DNA from: Orbaceae bacterium lpD04
GTDB taxonomy: Bacteria; Pseudomonadota; Gammaproteobacteria; Enterobacterales; Orbaceae
Direction of reading: 5' to 3'
Assembly (NCBI GenBank): GCA_036251935.1
Contig: CP133967.1
Span: forward strand, 1-64,000
Length of the DNA: 64,000 nucleotides
This document shows, piece by piece, positions 50,123 through 60,740 of this stretch. Numbering within the stretch: position 1 is the stretch's first letter; each line of letters begins with the position of its first letter. The notes under the pieces are model-generated. The model did not search any database. It saw only the letters and a program-made list of their open reading frames with translations, and was not told the origin of the DNA. The translations under genes were made by a program, and so were the position numbers.

Positions 50123-51955
50123 TTATTCAACAGTGACCGATTTTGCTAAATTTCTTGGCTGGTCAACATCAGTACCTTTAATTAACGCAACATGGTACGC
50201 TAGTAACTGTGTTGGCACCGTATAGTAGATTGCGGCAGTCAGTTCTTCAACATGAGGTAGCGCAATAATTGTCATACCATTGTCACTAACAAATCCAGCA
50301 TCTTGTTCAGCAAACACATAAAGTTGACCGCCACGAGCCCTTACTTCTTCGATATTCGATTTAAGTTTTTCAAGTAAATCATTACTAGGGGCCATAACAA
50401 TAACTGGCATATCACTGTCAATTAGTGCAAGCGGTCCATGTTTAAGCTCTCCCGCGGCGTACGCTTCAGCATGAATATAGGAGATCTCTTTAAGTTTTAA
50501 TGCTGCCTCCATCGCAATTGGATACTGATCACCTCGGCCTAAAAATAAGGCATGATGCTTATTGGCAAAATGTGCTGCTAGTTTTTCTATCTGCTCATCA
50601 AACATCAGTACTTGTTCTATTCGACTTGGTAGGGCTTGTAGTGCATGTGCAATTGCTTTCTCAGTTTGATCAGACATACCTTTAGCGCGGCCAAGTGTAG
50701 CAACTAACATTAATAATACCGTTAACTGAGTGGTAAATGCTTTTGTTGAAGCAACCCCTACCTCGGTGCCCGCTTTGGTTAATAGTACTAAATCAGCTTC
50801 GCGTACTAAAGTTGATGCTGCAACATTACAAATAGCAAGTGAACTTAAATAACCAATCTCTTTGGATAAACGCAGTGCAGCTAATGTATCAGCTGTCTCA
50901 CCTGATTGTGAAAGGGTAATAAATAAGCTATTTTTACGTCTCGCAGGCTTACGATAACGAAATTCTGATGCAATTTCGACATCACATGGAATTCCAGCTA
51001 ATGCTTCAAACCAGTAACGTGAAATTAAACCAGCATTATAAGCCGTACCACATGCAACAATCTGGATATGCTCAACTTTTGATAATAAGCTTTCACCTTT
51101 ACTACCTAACTCAGATAAATCAATTAAACCATGCTTAATACGCCCTTCTAACGTATTTTTAATCGCGATAGGTTGTTCATAAATTTCTTTATGCATATAG
51201 TGATTATAGCCCGCTTTGTCCCCCGCATCATATTTAGCATCAGACTCAATTTCATTTCGTTTAACTGCTTGATTATTCTTATCTAGAATAGTGACTTTTT
51301 GATGTGTCACTTCTGCTATATCACCTTCATCTAAAAATATAAATCGTCGAGTAACAGGTAATAATGCTAATTGATCCGATGCAATAAAATTCTCACCCTC
51401 ACCTAAGCCTATTACTAATGGGCTGCCTGAACGAGCCGCGACTAATAGATCAGGATTACGACTATCCATGACAACGGTGCCATACGCTCCCCGTAATTGA
51501 GGAATAACTTTTTTTAATGCATCAAATAATGAACACTGTTCTTGTGTGATGGTGTAATGAATTAGATGGGCTATCACTTCAGTATCGGTTTCTGAACGAA
51601 ATTGATAACCTTTAGCAATCAGACTTTCACGCAGTGGTTCAAAATTTTCGATAATACCATTATGCACAACAGCAATAAAATCTGATGTATGGGGATGAGC
51701 ATTATGCTCTGAAGGTTCACCATGAGTCGCCCAGCGAGTATGCGCAATACCTATTTGTCCTGATATTGGATTTTCAGCAATAGCATCCGCTAGCATTTTT
51801 ACTTTACCTACTCGGCGTACGCGTTGCAGTGTCCCACTAGATGAAATGATTGCAAGCCCTGCTGAATCATATCCGCGATACTCAAGTCGTTTTAAACCTT
51901 CCAGCAAAATTTCTACCACATCTTGCTTTGCAATTGCACCTACAATTCCACACAT
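50123..51955 (-). CDS. glmS: Glutamine-fructose-6-phosphate aminotransferase
   Basis: 610 residues from the ATG that gives [13 protein letters not shown]; the N-terminal Cys must be exposed as the glutaminase nucleophile, so an 18-residue longer frame is rejected, and AGGGA precedes this ATG. Ntn glutaminase domain (1 to about 240; [18 protein letters not shown]) and two SIS isomerase domains ([49 protein letters not shown]-like segment), ending [11 protein letters not shown]. It makes glucosamine 6-phosphate for wall and LPS. 16 bp after glmU. Confidence 0.96.
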   Translation of the reverse strand: MCGIVGAIAKQDVVEILLEGLKRLEYRGYDSAGLAIISSSGTLQRVRRVGKVKMLADAIAENPISGQIGIAHTRWATHGEPSEHNAHPHTSDFIAVVHNGIIENFEPLRESLIAKGYQFRSETDTEVIAHLIHYTITQEQCSLFDALKKVIPQLRGAYGTVVMDSRNPDLLVAARSGSPLVIGLGEGENFIASDQLALLPVTRRFIFLDEGDIAEVTHQKVTILDKNNQAVKRNEIESDAKYDAGDKAGYNHYMHKEIYEQPIAIKNTLEGRIKHGLIDLSELGSKGESLLSKVEHIQIVACGTAYNAGLISRYWFEALAGIPCDVEIASEFRYRKPARRKNSLFITLSQSGETADTLAALRLSKEIGYLSSLAICNVAASTLVREADLVLLTKAGTEVGVASTKAFTTQLTVLLMLVATLGRAKGMSDQTEKAIAHALQALPSRIEQVLMFDEQIEKLAAHFANKHHALFLGRGDQYPIAMEAALKLKEISYIHAEAYAAGELKHGPLALIDSDMPVIVMAPSNDLLEKLKSNIEEVRARGGQLYVFAEQDAGFVSDNGMTIIALPHVEELTAAIYYTVPTQLLAYHVALIKGTDVDQPRNLAKSVTVE

Positions 51956-51971
51956 CGTTTTTTCCCTTACA

Positions 51972-53351
51972 TTATTTCGCTTTTTTAACAGGTCGTTTCC
52001 AGTTAGCAATTTGTTTTTGCTTTACTCGGCTAACGACTAACTCATTTTCAGCCACATCATTGGTGACAGTTGTCCCCGCTGCAATTGTTGCCCCTTTAGC
52101 AATTTTAACTGGGGCAATAAGCTGGCTATCAGAACCGACAAATACATTATCTTCGATAATAGTTTTAAATTTATTGGCGCCATCATAATTACAAGTGATT
52201 GTGCCTGCGCCAATATTAACCTCTGAACCGATTTCGCTATCACCCAAATAACTTAGGTGCCCAGCTTTACTTCCTTTACCCAACTGAGCATTTTTAAGCT
52301 CAACAAAATTACCGACATGAGCCGTATCAGCTAATATAGAACCAGGTCTTAACCTAGCAAAAGGACCAACAGTGCAAGATTTGGCTAAAATAGAATTATC
52401 GATTACCGTATATGGGCTTATTTCGCAGTTATCGCCAATGATGCAGTTTTTTAATATACATCCAGCGCCAATATAAACATTATTACCAAGCTCAACATTG
52501 CCTTCAATAATGACATTGTTATCGATAATTACATCCATTCCATGCTTAAGTTGTCCTCGTAAATCGAACCGATTAGGATCAAGCAAAGTGAGGCCAGCAA
52601 GTAGTAAATCCTTTGCTAATTTTTGCTGATAGATCCTTTCTAGTGAAACAAGTTGTAAGCGGTTATTAACGCCAGCCACTTCACATTCATCAACAGGATG
52701 TGTTGCTTTAATTGCGCAGCCAGATTGATGTGCAAGGCGAATAACATCAGTTAGATAAAACTCGTGCTGAGCATTATGATTATCAACCTTTGCTAACCAC
52801 TCTTTTAGTTGTTGCCCTGAAATTAGCATGATGCCAGTATTAACTTCATTAATTGAAAGTTGCGCTTTGGTTGCATCTTTTTGTTCTACAATTGCAACAA
52901 TCTCGCCATTTTCCCTAACAATTCGTCCATACCCGCTTGGATCATCGAGCATAACTGTTAGCAATGAAATACCATTTTCTGGCTTATTAGCAACAAGCTT
53001 ATTTAAGGTTTGAGCAGAAATTAATGGTGTATCTGCATATAAAATTAGAATATCTTCATTATCTTTGATGTGAGGAATTGCTTGTAAAACAGCATGACCG
53101 GTACCTAATTGTTGCTCTTGTAGCACTAATTTTACAGGTTGATTATTTAATGCTGATTCTAGCTGATCTTTACCATGACCATAGATCACATAAATATTAT
53201 CCATATCTAATAACTTCACAGTATCGATGACATGTTGTAGCATCGATTTATGTCCAATTTTATGTAATACTTTAGGGAGATTAGAATACATTCTAGTGCC
53301 TTTACCCGCAGCGAGAATGATAGTACTTAATTTAGGCATAATAATAATCAT
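51972..53351 (-). CDS. glmU: Bifunctional GlcNAc-1-P uridyltransferase / GlcN-1-P acetyltransferase
   Basis: 459 residues. N-terminal pyrophosphorylase with [19 protein letters not shown] and [10 protein letters not shown]-terminal left-handed beta-helix acetyltransferase with [33 protein letters not shown] and [19 protein letters not shown]. It makes UDP-GlcNAc. A second ATG four codons in (53339, [14 protein letters not shown]) is an equally good start; no clear ribosome site decides. Forms the operon glmUS, the order found in E. coli. Confidence 0.96.
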   Translation of the reverse strand: MIIIMPKLSTIILAAGKGTRMYSNLPKVLHKIGHKSMLQHVIDTVKLLDMDNIYVIYGHGKDQLESALNNQPVKLVLQEQQLGTGHAVLQAIPHIKDNEDILILYADTPLISAQTLNKLVANKPENGISLLTVMLDDPSGYGRIVRENGEIVAIVEQKDATKAQLSINEVNTGIMLISGQQLKEWLAKVDNHNAQHEFYLTDVIRLAHQSGCAIKATHPVDECEVAGVNNRLQLVSLERIYQQKLAKDLLLAGLTLLDPNRFDLRGQLKHGMDVIIDNNVIIEGNVELGNNVYIGAGCILKNCIIGDNCEISPYTVIDNSILAKSCTVGPFARLRPGSILADTAHVGNFVELKNAQLGKGSKAGHLSYLGDSEIGSEVNIGAGTITCNYDGANKFKTIIEDNVFVGSDSQLIAPVKIAKGATIAAGTTVTNDVAENELVVSRVKQKQIANWKRPVKKAK

Positions 53352-53495
53352 ATAAAAACAAGTACTATTACTATAATAAAAGACGGCATTTATAACAATG
53401 CAATTAACCTTGATTTAATTAATTTTTAAGTCAAAATAAGTATTAGGACATATTTTATCTCATATTAATTGTAATAACCTATTTTAGGAAAAATT

Positions 53496-54572
53496 ATGCA
53501 ACGACAAAATGATCGTTATCTTAGAGCTCTACAATGTCAACCGGTCGATTGTACGCCGGTATGGATGATGCGCCAGGCTGGTCGGTATTTACCTGAATAT
53601 CGTCAATTACGCGCAAAAGCGGGCGATTTTATGACTATGTGTAAAAATCCAGAATTAGCTTGTGAGGTAACGTTACAACCATTACGCCGTTTTGATTTAG
53701 ATGCAGCGATCATCTTTTCTGATATTTTAACAATACCTGATGCAATGGGATTAGGACTTTATTTTGAACAAGGTGAAGGACCTAAATTTAAAAATCCGAT
53801 CACTAATTTCAATGATATTAATAAGTTATCAATACCTGATCCTGAAATAGAACTAACTTACGTCATGGATGCAATTAGACTAACGCGTAAAGAACTACAA
53901 GGTAAAGTACCATTAATTGGATTTGCAGGAAGCCCTTGGACACTCGCGACTTATATGATAGAAGGTGGCAGTAGTAAAACCTTTACTAAAATCAAGAAAA
54001 TGCTTTATAGCGATCCCGCTTCATTACATTTATTATTAGATAAATTGGCTGAAAGTGTTGCACTTTACTTAAATGCACAAATCAAAGCAGGCGCACAATC
54101 TATTATGATTTTCGATAGTTGGGGAGGAGCACTAAGCCACCGCAGTTATCTTGAATTTTCACTACAATATATGCATAAAATTATTTCCCTACTAGATCGT
54201 GGAACGCGCGGGCCAAGTTATACTAAAGATTATGTTCCGGTCACTTTATTTACTAAAGGGGGGGGCCTTTGGTTAGATAAAATTATGCAAGCTGGCTGTG
54301 ATGCCGTTGGCGTCGATTGGACAGTTGATCTTTCGACACTACCAAAAGAAAATATTGCAATACAAGGGAATTTAGACCCAACTGTATTATATGCAGATAG
54401 AGTAACTATTAAAAATAATATAGATCTAATATTAAAAGAATTCGGCCCCTACAATGGTCATATATTCAATTTAGGGCATGGAATCAACCAAGATACTCCA
54501 ATAGAAAGTGTTGAAGTCTTAGTTAATACAGTGCATCAATTATCCAAAAGAGACCATAATGGAGAATCATGA
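53496..54572 (+). CDS. hemE: Uroporphyrinogen decarboxylase
   Basis: 358 residues (E. coli 354). It converts uroporphyrinogen III to coproporphyrinogen III without cofactor. The N-terminal signature [17 protein letters not shown] carries the substrate arginines; the catalytic Asp is in [24 protein letters not shown] and FNLGHGI are conserved. AGGA precedes the ATG. It overlaps yjaG by a few bases; E. coli has nfi between them. Confidence 0.97.
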   Translation: MQRQNDRYLRALQCQPVDCTPVWMMRQAGRYLPEYRQLRAKAGDFMTMCKNPELACEVTLQPLRRFDLDAAIIFSDILTIPDAMGLGLYFEQGEGPKFKNPITNFNDINKLSIPDPEIELTYVMDAIRLTRKELQGKVPLIGFAGSPWTLATYMIEGGSSKTFTKIKKMLYSDPASLHLLLDKLAESVALYLNAQIKAGAQSIMIFDSWGGALSHRSYLEFSLQYMHKIISLLDRGTRGPSYTKDYVPVTLFTKGGGLWLDKIMQAGCDAVGVDWTVDLSTLPKENIAIQGNLDPTVLYADRVTIKNNIDLILKEFGPYNGHIFNLGHGINQDTPIESVEVLVNTVHQLSKRDHNGES

Positions 54573-55180
54573 TGATTAAAAATCCAATACACTTACGCCT
54601 AGAAAAGCTCGCTAGCTGGCAATTAAAACTGTTTATGGTTTGTTTATGTGAAAGAATGTATCCTAACTTTGCGCTTTATTGCCAACAAATGAATAGTAGT
54701 GATGATAAAATCTATAAAGCAATTATTGATTTAAACTGGGAATCGATGTTAGTTAAAAATGTAAAAATCAATTTCGATGGTCAACTAGAAAAGCTAGAAG
54801 AAATTATTCCATCAGTTGATGATAATAGCCCATATAGTGTTTATCCAGCAATTGATGCATGTGAAGCATTGAGTGAACTCGTTCATTCTTATTTAAGTGG
54901 CGAACAATTAGTTGAACATGCAATAGCAGTTAGCCGAATTTCATTAAAAACGATTATCGAACTAGAATCAGCCAAAACAGGAAATGATTTAAGTGAAAAT
55001 GAACTTAAAGAATATCAACCAATTCTAGATGAACTTGATGTACAATGGGAAATATATCGTGTATTAAAAAATGAAAAAAATCAGGATTTAGAGTTAATAA
55101 AAGGATTAAAAAACGACTTGCGAGAAGAGCAAATTAGCAATATTGGTGTTTTTTTGAGCAGTCAAACGGAAAAAAGGTAA
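54572..55180 (+). CDS. yjaG: DUF416-family protein YjaG
   Basis: 202 residues from ATG 54572 ([17 protein letters not shown], matching E. coli YjaG); ATG 54569 is also possible, and GGAG at 54561 serves either. All-helical, soluble, no membrane segment. Conserved CLCERMYPNFALYCQQ, NFDGQLEKLEEIIPS, YGVYPAIDACEALSELVHS-like segment, and ELIKGLKNDLREEQISNIG at the end. No function is established. Its place between hemE and hupA is conserved with E. coli. Confidence 0.93.
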   Translation: MIKNPIHLRLEKLASWQLKLFMVCLCERMYPNFALYCQQMNSSDDKIYKAIIDLNWESMLVKNVKINFDGQLEKLEEIIPSVDDNSPYSVYPAIDACEALSELVHSYLSGEQLVEHAIAVSRISLKTIIELESAKTGNDLSENELKEYQPILDELDVQWEIYRVLKNEKNQDLELIKGLKNDLREEQISNIGVFLSSQTEKR

Positions 55181-55265
55181 TTTTTTACAAGGTTTTGATA
55201 AATTTTACTTTAATCTTATTTAAATATAGTCTACATTTAGGTTCATTGGTAATGTATTTTACCTT

Positions 55266-55286
55266 GGCTAAATAAAAAATTTAGCC
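55266..55286 (+). promoter_or_regulatory. Hairpin in the hupA leader
   Basis: GGCTAAAT (55266-55273), loop AAAAA, ATTTAGCC (55279-55286): a perfect 8-bp stem 41 bp before the hupA start, with no T-run after it. It probably lies in the 5' untranslated region. Confidence 0.4.
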
Positions 55287-55327
55287 ATAACTCTGTCAAC
55301 GATAAATTATTATGTAAGGATATGTCC

Positions 55328-55600
55328 ATGAATAAAACAGAACTTGTAGATGCTATCGCTGCTAAAGCTAACATAACTAAAGTTGCGGCAAAAACTGCAC
55401 TTGAAGCAACATTATCAGCTGTTTCAGATTCACTTCAAAAAGGTGAAGCAGTTCAATTAGTTGGTTTCGGTACGTTCAAAGTAAATAGCCGTAAAGCACG
55501 TACTGGTCGTAACCCAAAAACTGGTAAAGAAATTAAAATTGCTGCTACTAAAGTCCCAGCTTTCGTTGCAGGTAAAGGTCTAAAAGATACTGTTAAGTAA
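55328..55600 (+). CDS. hupA: DNA-binding protein HU
   Basis: 90 residues from ATG 55328, with AAGGA seven bases upstream (an ATG two codons earlier is too close). Dimeric nucleoid protein that bends DNA. Canonical [20 protein letters not shown] arm with the intercalating Pro, then [21 protein letters not shown]. Position after yjaG makes it the HupA ortholog; only one HU gene is visible here. Confidence 0.95.
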   Translation: MNKTELVDAIAAKANITKVAAKTALEATLSAVSDSLQKGEAVQLVGFGTFKVNSRKARTGRNPKTGKEIKIAATKVPAFVAGKGLKDTVK

Positions 55601-55688
55601 TTGGAAATATAAATAATTTATTTTTATTTATAAAATTTTTTAATTAATTGCTAATGAAGTACTTAATTAAAGAATTTCAAGTGCATAT

Positions 55689-55723
55689 AAAGGGCCAAAC
55701 TAATAAATAGATTGGTCTTTTTT
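55689..55723 (+). terminator. hupA terminator
   Basis: AAAGGGCCAA (55689-55698) pairs with TTGGTCTTTT (55712-55721) using two G-U pairs, followed by more T. Located 88 bp after the stop. Confidence 0.65.
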
Positions 55724-55839
55724 ATTAAGCTATTTATTACACTTCAATTAATTCATTAGTACGATATTGTTACTATCAATAATCACCAAACTAGTTAGTT
55801 AACTATCCCCTATTAAATTAGATAGATAATAATATAAAA

Positions 55840-55882
55840 ATTCGTTATATTTTTGTTGTAACCTATCATTATAGGATAAAAA
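55840..55882 (+). repeat. Intergenic 43-bp repeat element, copy 3
   Basis: Aligns without gaps to copies 1 and 2. In this copy positions 23-36 form a small perfect hairpin, CCTAT-CATT-ATAGG (55862-55875). It lies between the hupA terminator and the 3' end of lysS. The rest of the 346-bp gap (55724-55839 and 55883-55916) shows nothing I can name. Confidence 0.55.
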
Positions 55883-55916
55883 GGACTGCCTCGTACACAA
55901 GGATGAATTGATAGTG

Positions 55917-55938
55917 AAAGGCGACTTTAGCCGCCTTT
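55917..55938 (-). terminator. Hairpin after lysS
   Basis: AAAGGCG (55917-55923) and CGCCTTT (55932-55938) with an 8-base loop, nine bases after the lysS stop. The T-run on the minus strand is lacking, so intrinsic termination is uncertain. Confidence 0.5.
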
Positions 55939-55946
55939 ATGAATCA

Positions 55947-57467
55947 TTATTTAACAGGGCGCATCGCTGGGAATAAAATAACATCACGAATAGTATGGCT
56001 ATTGGTAAATAGCATAACTGTGCGGTCAATACCAATACCTAGGCCCGCTGTTGGCGGTAATCCGTGTTCTAATGCCGTAACATAGTCTTCATCGTAGAAC
56101 ATTGCTTCGTCATCACCAGAATCTTTTTGCTTAACTTGATCTGCAAAACGCTCTGCTTGATCTTCTGCATCATTTAGTTCAGAGAAACCGTTGCCGATTT
56201 CACGTCCACCAATAAAAAACTCAAAACGATCGGTGACAAATGGGTTATCATCATTGCGCCTTGCTAGTGGTGAAACTTCTGCCGGATATTCGGTAATAAA
56301 TGTTGGCTGAATTAAATTGATTTCGACAACCTCTTCAAAGATTTCAGTAACGACGCGACCAAGTCCCCAACCTTTTTCAATTTCAATACCAATCGCAGTT
56401 GCAATCGCACAGGCTTTATTAAAATCATCTAAATCAGCGATATTGGTTTGTGGTCGGTAATGACAAATCGATTCACGCATTGTCATCTTGATAAATGGTT
56501 TACCAAAATCAAATGTATGCTCACCATATTGTACAACCGCAGAACCTGTCGAGATAATAGCTAGACGTCTAAATAATGATTCTGTAAGTAAAATCAAGTC
56601 CTTATAGTCAGCATAAGCCATATAGAGTTCCATCATAGTAAACTCAGGATTATGGCGCGGTGAAACCCCTTCATTGCGGAAATTACGATTAATTTCATAA
56701 ACTCGCTCAAAGCCGCCAACCACTAATCGTTTTAAATAAAGTTCTGGCGCGATACGTAAATACATATCTAAATCAAGCGCATTGTGATGAGTGATAAAAG
56801 GTTTAGCTGCAGCTCCCCCAGGAATAACTTGCATCATTGGCGTTTCAACTTCCATAAAGTGTTTTTCAGCCATAAACTGACGAATTTCAGCTACAATTTG
56901 GGAGCGCACTTTAAAAGTGTTACGTGACGCTTCATTCGTAATGAGATCTAAATAACGCTGACGATAGCGCGTTTCTTGATCTGCAAGGCCATGGAACTTA
57001 TCAGGTAATGGTCTTAATGCTTTAGTTAGTAAGCGAATATCTTCACAATGAATAGATAGCTCACCCGTTTTAGTTTTAAATAAGTATCCTTTAGCCGCAA
57101 CAATATCACCTAAATCCCATTTTTTGAACTGTTCATTATAGAATCCTTCAGCTAATTCATCTCGTGTTACATAAAGCTGAATTTGTCCGCCAACATCTTG
57201 CAGAGAAACAAATGATGCTTTACCCATAATTCGACGCATCATCATGCGACCTGCAACAGCAACATATATTTTCGCTTCGACAAGTTCTTCATTAGTCTTT
57301 TCGCCATATTGTGCGTGTAGATCGCTAGAAATAGCATCGCGACGAAAATCGTTAGGAAAAGCAATACCTTGCTCTCTAATATGGACTAATTTTTCACGAC
57401 GACTTTTTAACTCGTTATTTAACTCTTCTAAGCTAGTATTAATTGATTCTGATTGCTGTGTTGACAT
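55947..57467 (-). CDS. lysS: Lysyl-tRNA synthetase (class II)
   Basis: 506 residues (E. coli LysS 505). The N-terminal OB-fold anticodon domain has [20 protein letters not shown]. Class II motif 1 is near [16 protein letters not shown], motif 2 is [20 protein letters not shown], and motif 3 is [15 protein letters not shown]. It charges tRNA-Lys. Nineteen bases after prfB, the usual prfB-lysS operon. Confidence 0.97.
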   Translation of the reverse strand: MSTQQSESINTSLEELNNELKSRREKLVHIREQGIAFPNDFRRDAISSDLHAQYGEKTNEELVEAKIYVAVAGRMMMRRIMGKASFVSLQDVGGQIQLYVTRDELAEGFYNEQFKKWDLGDIVAAKGYLFKTKTGELSIHCEDIRLLTKALRPLPDKFHGLADQETRYRQRYLDLITNEASRNTFKVRSQIVAEIRQFMAEKHFMEVETPMMQVIPGGAAAKPFITHHNALDLDMYLRIAPELYLKRLVVGGFERVYEINRNFRNEGVSPRHNPEFTMMELYMAYADYKDLILLTESLFRRLAIISTGSAVVQYGEHTFDFGKPFIKMTMRESICHYRPQTNIADLDDFNKACAIATAIGIEIEKGWGLGRVVTEIFEEVVEINLIQPTFITEYPAEVSPLARRNDDNPFVTDRFEFFIGGREIGNGFSELNDAEDQAERFADQVKQKDSGDDEAMFYDEDYVTALEHGLPPTAGLGIGIDRTVMLFTNSHTIRDVILFPAMRPVK

Positions 57468-57486
57468 GGTTTTACCTTATAACTCG

Positions 57487-58585
57487 TTATAAGCCTGCTT
57501 TTAGGCTCTCTTCAATAAATTGATCTAAATCACCATCAAGGACGGCTTGTGTATTGCGCGTTTCAACGCCGGTACGTAAATCTTTTATGCGTGAATCATC
57601 TAGAACATAAGAGCGGATCTGGCTACCCCACCCAATATCTGATTTATTCTCTTCCATTTGCTGCTTTTCAGCATTTTTCTTATGCATCTCAAGTTCATAC
57701 AATTTAGCTTTTAATTGCTTCATCGCTTGATCTTTATTGCTATGCTGAGAGCGGTTATTTTGGCACTGGGTAACAATACCCGTAGGGACGTGAGTAATAC
57801 GAACAGCAGATTCAGTTTTATTAACATGCTGTCCCCCGGCCCCTGATGCTCTATAAACGTCAATACGTAAATCAGCCGGATTCATGTCAATATCAATATC
57901 ATCATCAACTTCAGGATAGATAAATACCGAAGCAAATGATGTGTGCCGTCGATTACCTGAATCAAAAGGACTTTTACGAACTAATCGGTGGACGCCAGTT
58001 TCTGTTCTTAACCAGCCAAATGCATAATCACCAGCAACGCGAATAGTTGCAGATTTAATTCCCGCAACATCACCATCAGAAACTTCCATTACTTCGGTTG
58101 TGAATCCTTTTGATTCAGCCCAGCGAAGATACATTCGAAGTAACATTTCAGCCCAATCTTGTGCCTCTGTCCCGCCAGAACCTGATTGAATATCTAAATA
58201 ACAATCAGCACTATCATATTCACCAGAAAACATACGGCGAAATTCAAGCTTATCAAGTTTTTTTTCTAGCTGTGACAACTCAAAATTAGTTTCATCAAAG
58301 GTATCTTGATCTTCAGCCTCAATGGCTAGCTCCAATAGACCTTCGACATCATCTAAACCTTGAGTGAGTGTATCGATCGTATCAATTATTTCTTCAAGTG
58401 CTACACGTTCTTTGCCAAGCGACTGAGCTTTTTCTGGATTAGACCATACGTCCGCCTGTTCGAGTTCACCGTTAACTTCCTCAAGACGCTCTTTCTTCGT
58501 TTCATAGTCAAAGGTACCCCCGAATAACCGCAGTGCGTTCATTAAGTTCAATAATTTTATTTTTAGTAGGATTAATTTCAAACAT
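57487..58585 (-). CDS. prfB: Peptide chain release factor 2, with programmed +1 frameshift
   Basis: The true start is the ATG at 58585-58583 on the minus strand ([20 protein letters not shown]). After 25 codons the frame meets an in-frame UGA (58510-58508) in CGGGGGTACCTTTGAC: an internal Shine-Dalgarno-like GGGGG, the slippery CUU and the stop, as in E. coli prfB. Shifting +1 continues in [14 protein letters not shown] and yields 365 residues, exactly the E. coli length. RF2 thus limits its own synthesis. The SPF tripeptide (RKSPFDSG) reads UGA/UAA; the GGQ motif ([16 protein letters not shown]) has Ala at the position where K-12 carries Thr246. Cotranscribed with lysS. Confidence 0.96.
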
Positions 58586-58790
58586 AAATGTTATCGTTAC
58601 CTTTCATTTTTTAGTAAGAATTAATTTTTTACACTACAGGCTAACCCAAAGTGAAAAATGTAAAAATTTTGATAATAATTCGCTATTTTAGCGGATTTGT
58701 GCAACAGAATATAGATCTATAGAGAAAAATCTCATATCTTGCTCTAGATTTATCAAGATCGTTAAGTTTAATTAGAAGGGCTATGAATTA

Positions 58791-58816
58791 AAAAGGCTCA
58801 ATCTTGAGCCATTTTT
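58791..58816 (-). terminator. aqpZ terminator
   Basis: GGCTCA (58795-58800), loop ATCT, TGAGCC (58805-58810), with five T after the stem on the minus strand and ATTTTT on the plus strand. It lies about 30 bp after the aqpZ stop. Confidence 0.75.
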
Positions 58817-58845
58817 ATAAGAATTCACTAATAGGATGAATTACA

Positions 58846-59532
58846 TTACTTATTTTTACAAAGTAGAGGAAAAATAGTTCCAGCTAATACTGCGCCAATA
58901 ATCGGGGCAATCCAGAAAATCCATAATTGACCAAGCGCCCAACCTTGAACAAAGATGGCTTGACTAGTCGCTCGAGCCGGATTTACAGAAGTATTCGTTA
59001 TAGGAATAGTAATTAAATGAATAAGCGTTAAACCTAAGCCAATGGCGATAGGAGCAAAACCAGCCGGTGCTTTACCATGTGTAGACCCCATAATAATCAT
59101 TAAAAAAGCAAATGTCATGATGATTTCACAAATAAAACCAGCAGCGAAACTATATTTGCCCGGAGAATGTTCTGCTACGCCATTAGCAGCAAAGCCATCA
59201 AATAATGAAAAACCCGCTTTTCCACTTGCAATAAAATACAAAATTGCTGCGGCAATAATACCACCAATAACTTGAGCAATAATATAAGGTATCACATCTT
59301 TTAGTGGAAAACGTTTACCTATCAATAAACCAATGGTTACAGCCGGATTCAGATGACAGCCAGAAATATGACCAATTGCATAAGCCATCGTTAATACTGT
59401 TAACCCAAATGCTAAAGCAACACCTGCATAACCAATTTCAAATCCCGCGAGGACTGCACTTCCACAACCACCTAAAACAAGCCAAAACGTACCAAAGGTT
59501 TCAGCTAAACATCTTACTCTTAGAGAATACAT
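58846..59532 (-). CDS. aqpZ: Aquaporin Z
   Basis: 228 residues, six membrane helices plus two half-helices with the NPA motifs HLNPAVTIG and SVNPARATS. Conserved [21 protein letters not shown] and [28 protein letters not shown], seen as [13 protein letters not shown]. The His and Arg of the selectivity filter, with the small Thr-Ser-Val loop, indicate a water channel and not a glycerol facilitator. Single gene. Confidence 0.93.
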   Translation of the reverse strand: MYSLRVRCLAETFGTFWLVLGGCGSAVLAGFEIGYAGVALAFGLTVLTMAYAIGHISGCHLNPAVTIGLLIGKRFPLKDVIPYIIAQVIGGIIAAAILYFIASGKAGFSLFDGFAANGVAEHSPGKYSFAAGFICEIIMTFAFLMIIMGSTHGKAPAGFAPIAIGLGLTLIHLITIPITNTSVNPARATSQAIFVQGWALGQLWIFWIAPIIGAVLAGTIFPLLCKNK

Positions 59533-59871
59533 AAAAACCCTTTAACTATTTAAAATAATACTCGATTTTGTTTTATCTTTGAAAACAAATGAAAATAGTG
59601 ATATGAATTAAATATTGATAAAAAACAGGTGGCTACTATTTATCATTTTTATATTTAACCGTCAATTTCAGTGATCAAAAATTACATAAATTGTATAAAT
59701 AAAAAATAAATTTCTTACAATTCAAAATTTTTATTCAAATAAAAGTGACTATTTCAAAAATTTAAAAAAATTAATTAAGGTAAGTTAGGGAAAACAGATA
59801 TGCCATAAATAGAAAAATGATATAGAGAAAACTGGGTCGTTATAAAATTGATAAAGATACAAGGATTAAAA
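59533..59871. other. Intergenic region sodA - aqpZ
   Basis: About 340 bp of very AT-rich sequence. It should include the aqpZ promoter on the minus strand. I find no open frame, repeat or named site apart from the sodA terminator at its left flank in minus-strand order. Confidence 0.4.
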
Positions 59872-59908
59872 TAAAAAAAAGACGCCATCAATTAAGTTAG
59901 CGCCTTCT
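59872..59908 (-). terminator. sodA terminator
   Basis: On the minus strand AAGGCGC (59906-59900) pairs with GCGTCTT (59885-59879) with one G-U pair and a 14-base loop, followed by eight T. It lies 20 bp after the stop. Confidence 0.75.
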
Positions 59909-59928
59909 TATCAATAGACTAAAACTAA

Positions 59929-60552
59929 TTATTTTGCAGCAGTATATAACTGAGCGACTTTATCCCAGTTAACCACATTCCAAAATGCACCAATATAATC
60001 AACACGGCGATTTTGGTATTTTAAGTAATAAGCATGCTCCCAAACATCAAGAGTCAGAATCGGCGTACCACAAACACCTGCAAATTTTTCACCCATAATA
60101 GGCGTATCTTGGTTTGGTGTTGAAACAATAGCTAATTTTCCGTTTTGAACAACTAACCATGCCCAACCAGAACCAAAACGCGTTGTCGCTGCAGCTGCAA
60201 ATTTTTCTTTAAAAGCATCTATAGAACCAAAATCTTTTTCAATAGCAGTTTTCAATTCACCTTTCAATTCAGTGCCAACTTTTAGTAGCTCCCAAAAGAA
60301 AGTATGATTAACATGACCACCAACATTATTTTTAATCGCTGTTAATTTCTCAGCTGGGACTTTATCTAAATGTTTTAATAACTCTTCTGCAGATAAAGCT
60401 TGTAGATCTGCTGATAAAGATTCAACTGCGACGTTTGAGTTATTGACATAAGTTTGATGATGCTTATCATGATGAAGATGCATTGTTTCTGAATCAATGT
60501 AAGGTTCTAAAGCGTCATACGCATAAGGTAAAGGGGATAAAGAGTAAGCCAT
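59929..60552 (-). CDS. sodA: Superoxide dismutase, manganese type
   Basis: 207 residues from the ATG giving [23 protein letters not shown] lies upstream, and a seven-residue longer frame is rejected. Metal ligands: His in [13 protein letters not shown], His in [10 protein letters not shown], and Asp/His in [16 protein letters not shown]. Gln in STPNQDTPI and the Gly in NNVGGH favour the manganese over the iron enzyme. Removes superoxide in the cytoplasm. Single gene with its own promoter and terminator. Confidence 0.95.
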   Translation of the reverse strand: MAYSLSPLPYAYDALEPYIDSETMHLHHDKHHQTYVNNSNVAVESLSADLQALSAEELLKHLDKVPAEKLTAIKNNVGGHVNHTFFWELLKVGTELKGELKTAIEKDFGSIDAFKEKFAAAATTRFGSGWAWLVVQNGKLAIVSTPNQDTPIMGEKFAGVCGTPILTLDVWEHAYYLKYQNRRVDYIGAFWNVVNWDKVAQLYTAAK

Positions 60553-60610
60553 AGTATTGCTCCTTTTAATCATTATAGAGAATAATACAAAATTCTATTG
60601 TAATTTTTTA

Positions 60611-60638
60611 AGTATACCTGCTTTGTCGGTTATCTCAA
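60611..60638 (-). promoter_or_regulatory. Possible sodA promoter
   Basis: On the minus strand TTGAGA (60638-60633), 16-bp spacer, TATACT (60616-60611), about 59 bp before the start codon. A second -10-like TATAAT lies closer to the gene but lacks a -35. Confidence 0.45.
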
Positions 60639-60740
60639 TCTATTATTTTTATAGTTAATATCTATTTCAAAGATATATTAATTAAATTAAAAAAAACAAT
60701 TAATCATTTGATTTTTATCAATTATATTTTTAATATTTAA

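Noticed and set aside
51956-52009. 18-residue N-terminal extension of GlmS
   Set aside because: GlmS needs Cys as residue 2 after Met; AGGGA stands before the MCGIVG start.
60575-60610. Possible Fur box upstream of sodA
   Set aside because: Some ATAATGATT-like bases are present but too few matches to the 19-bp consensus in a very AT-rich stretch.
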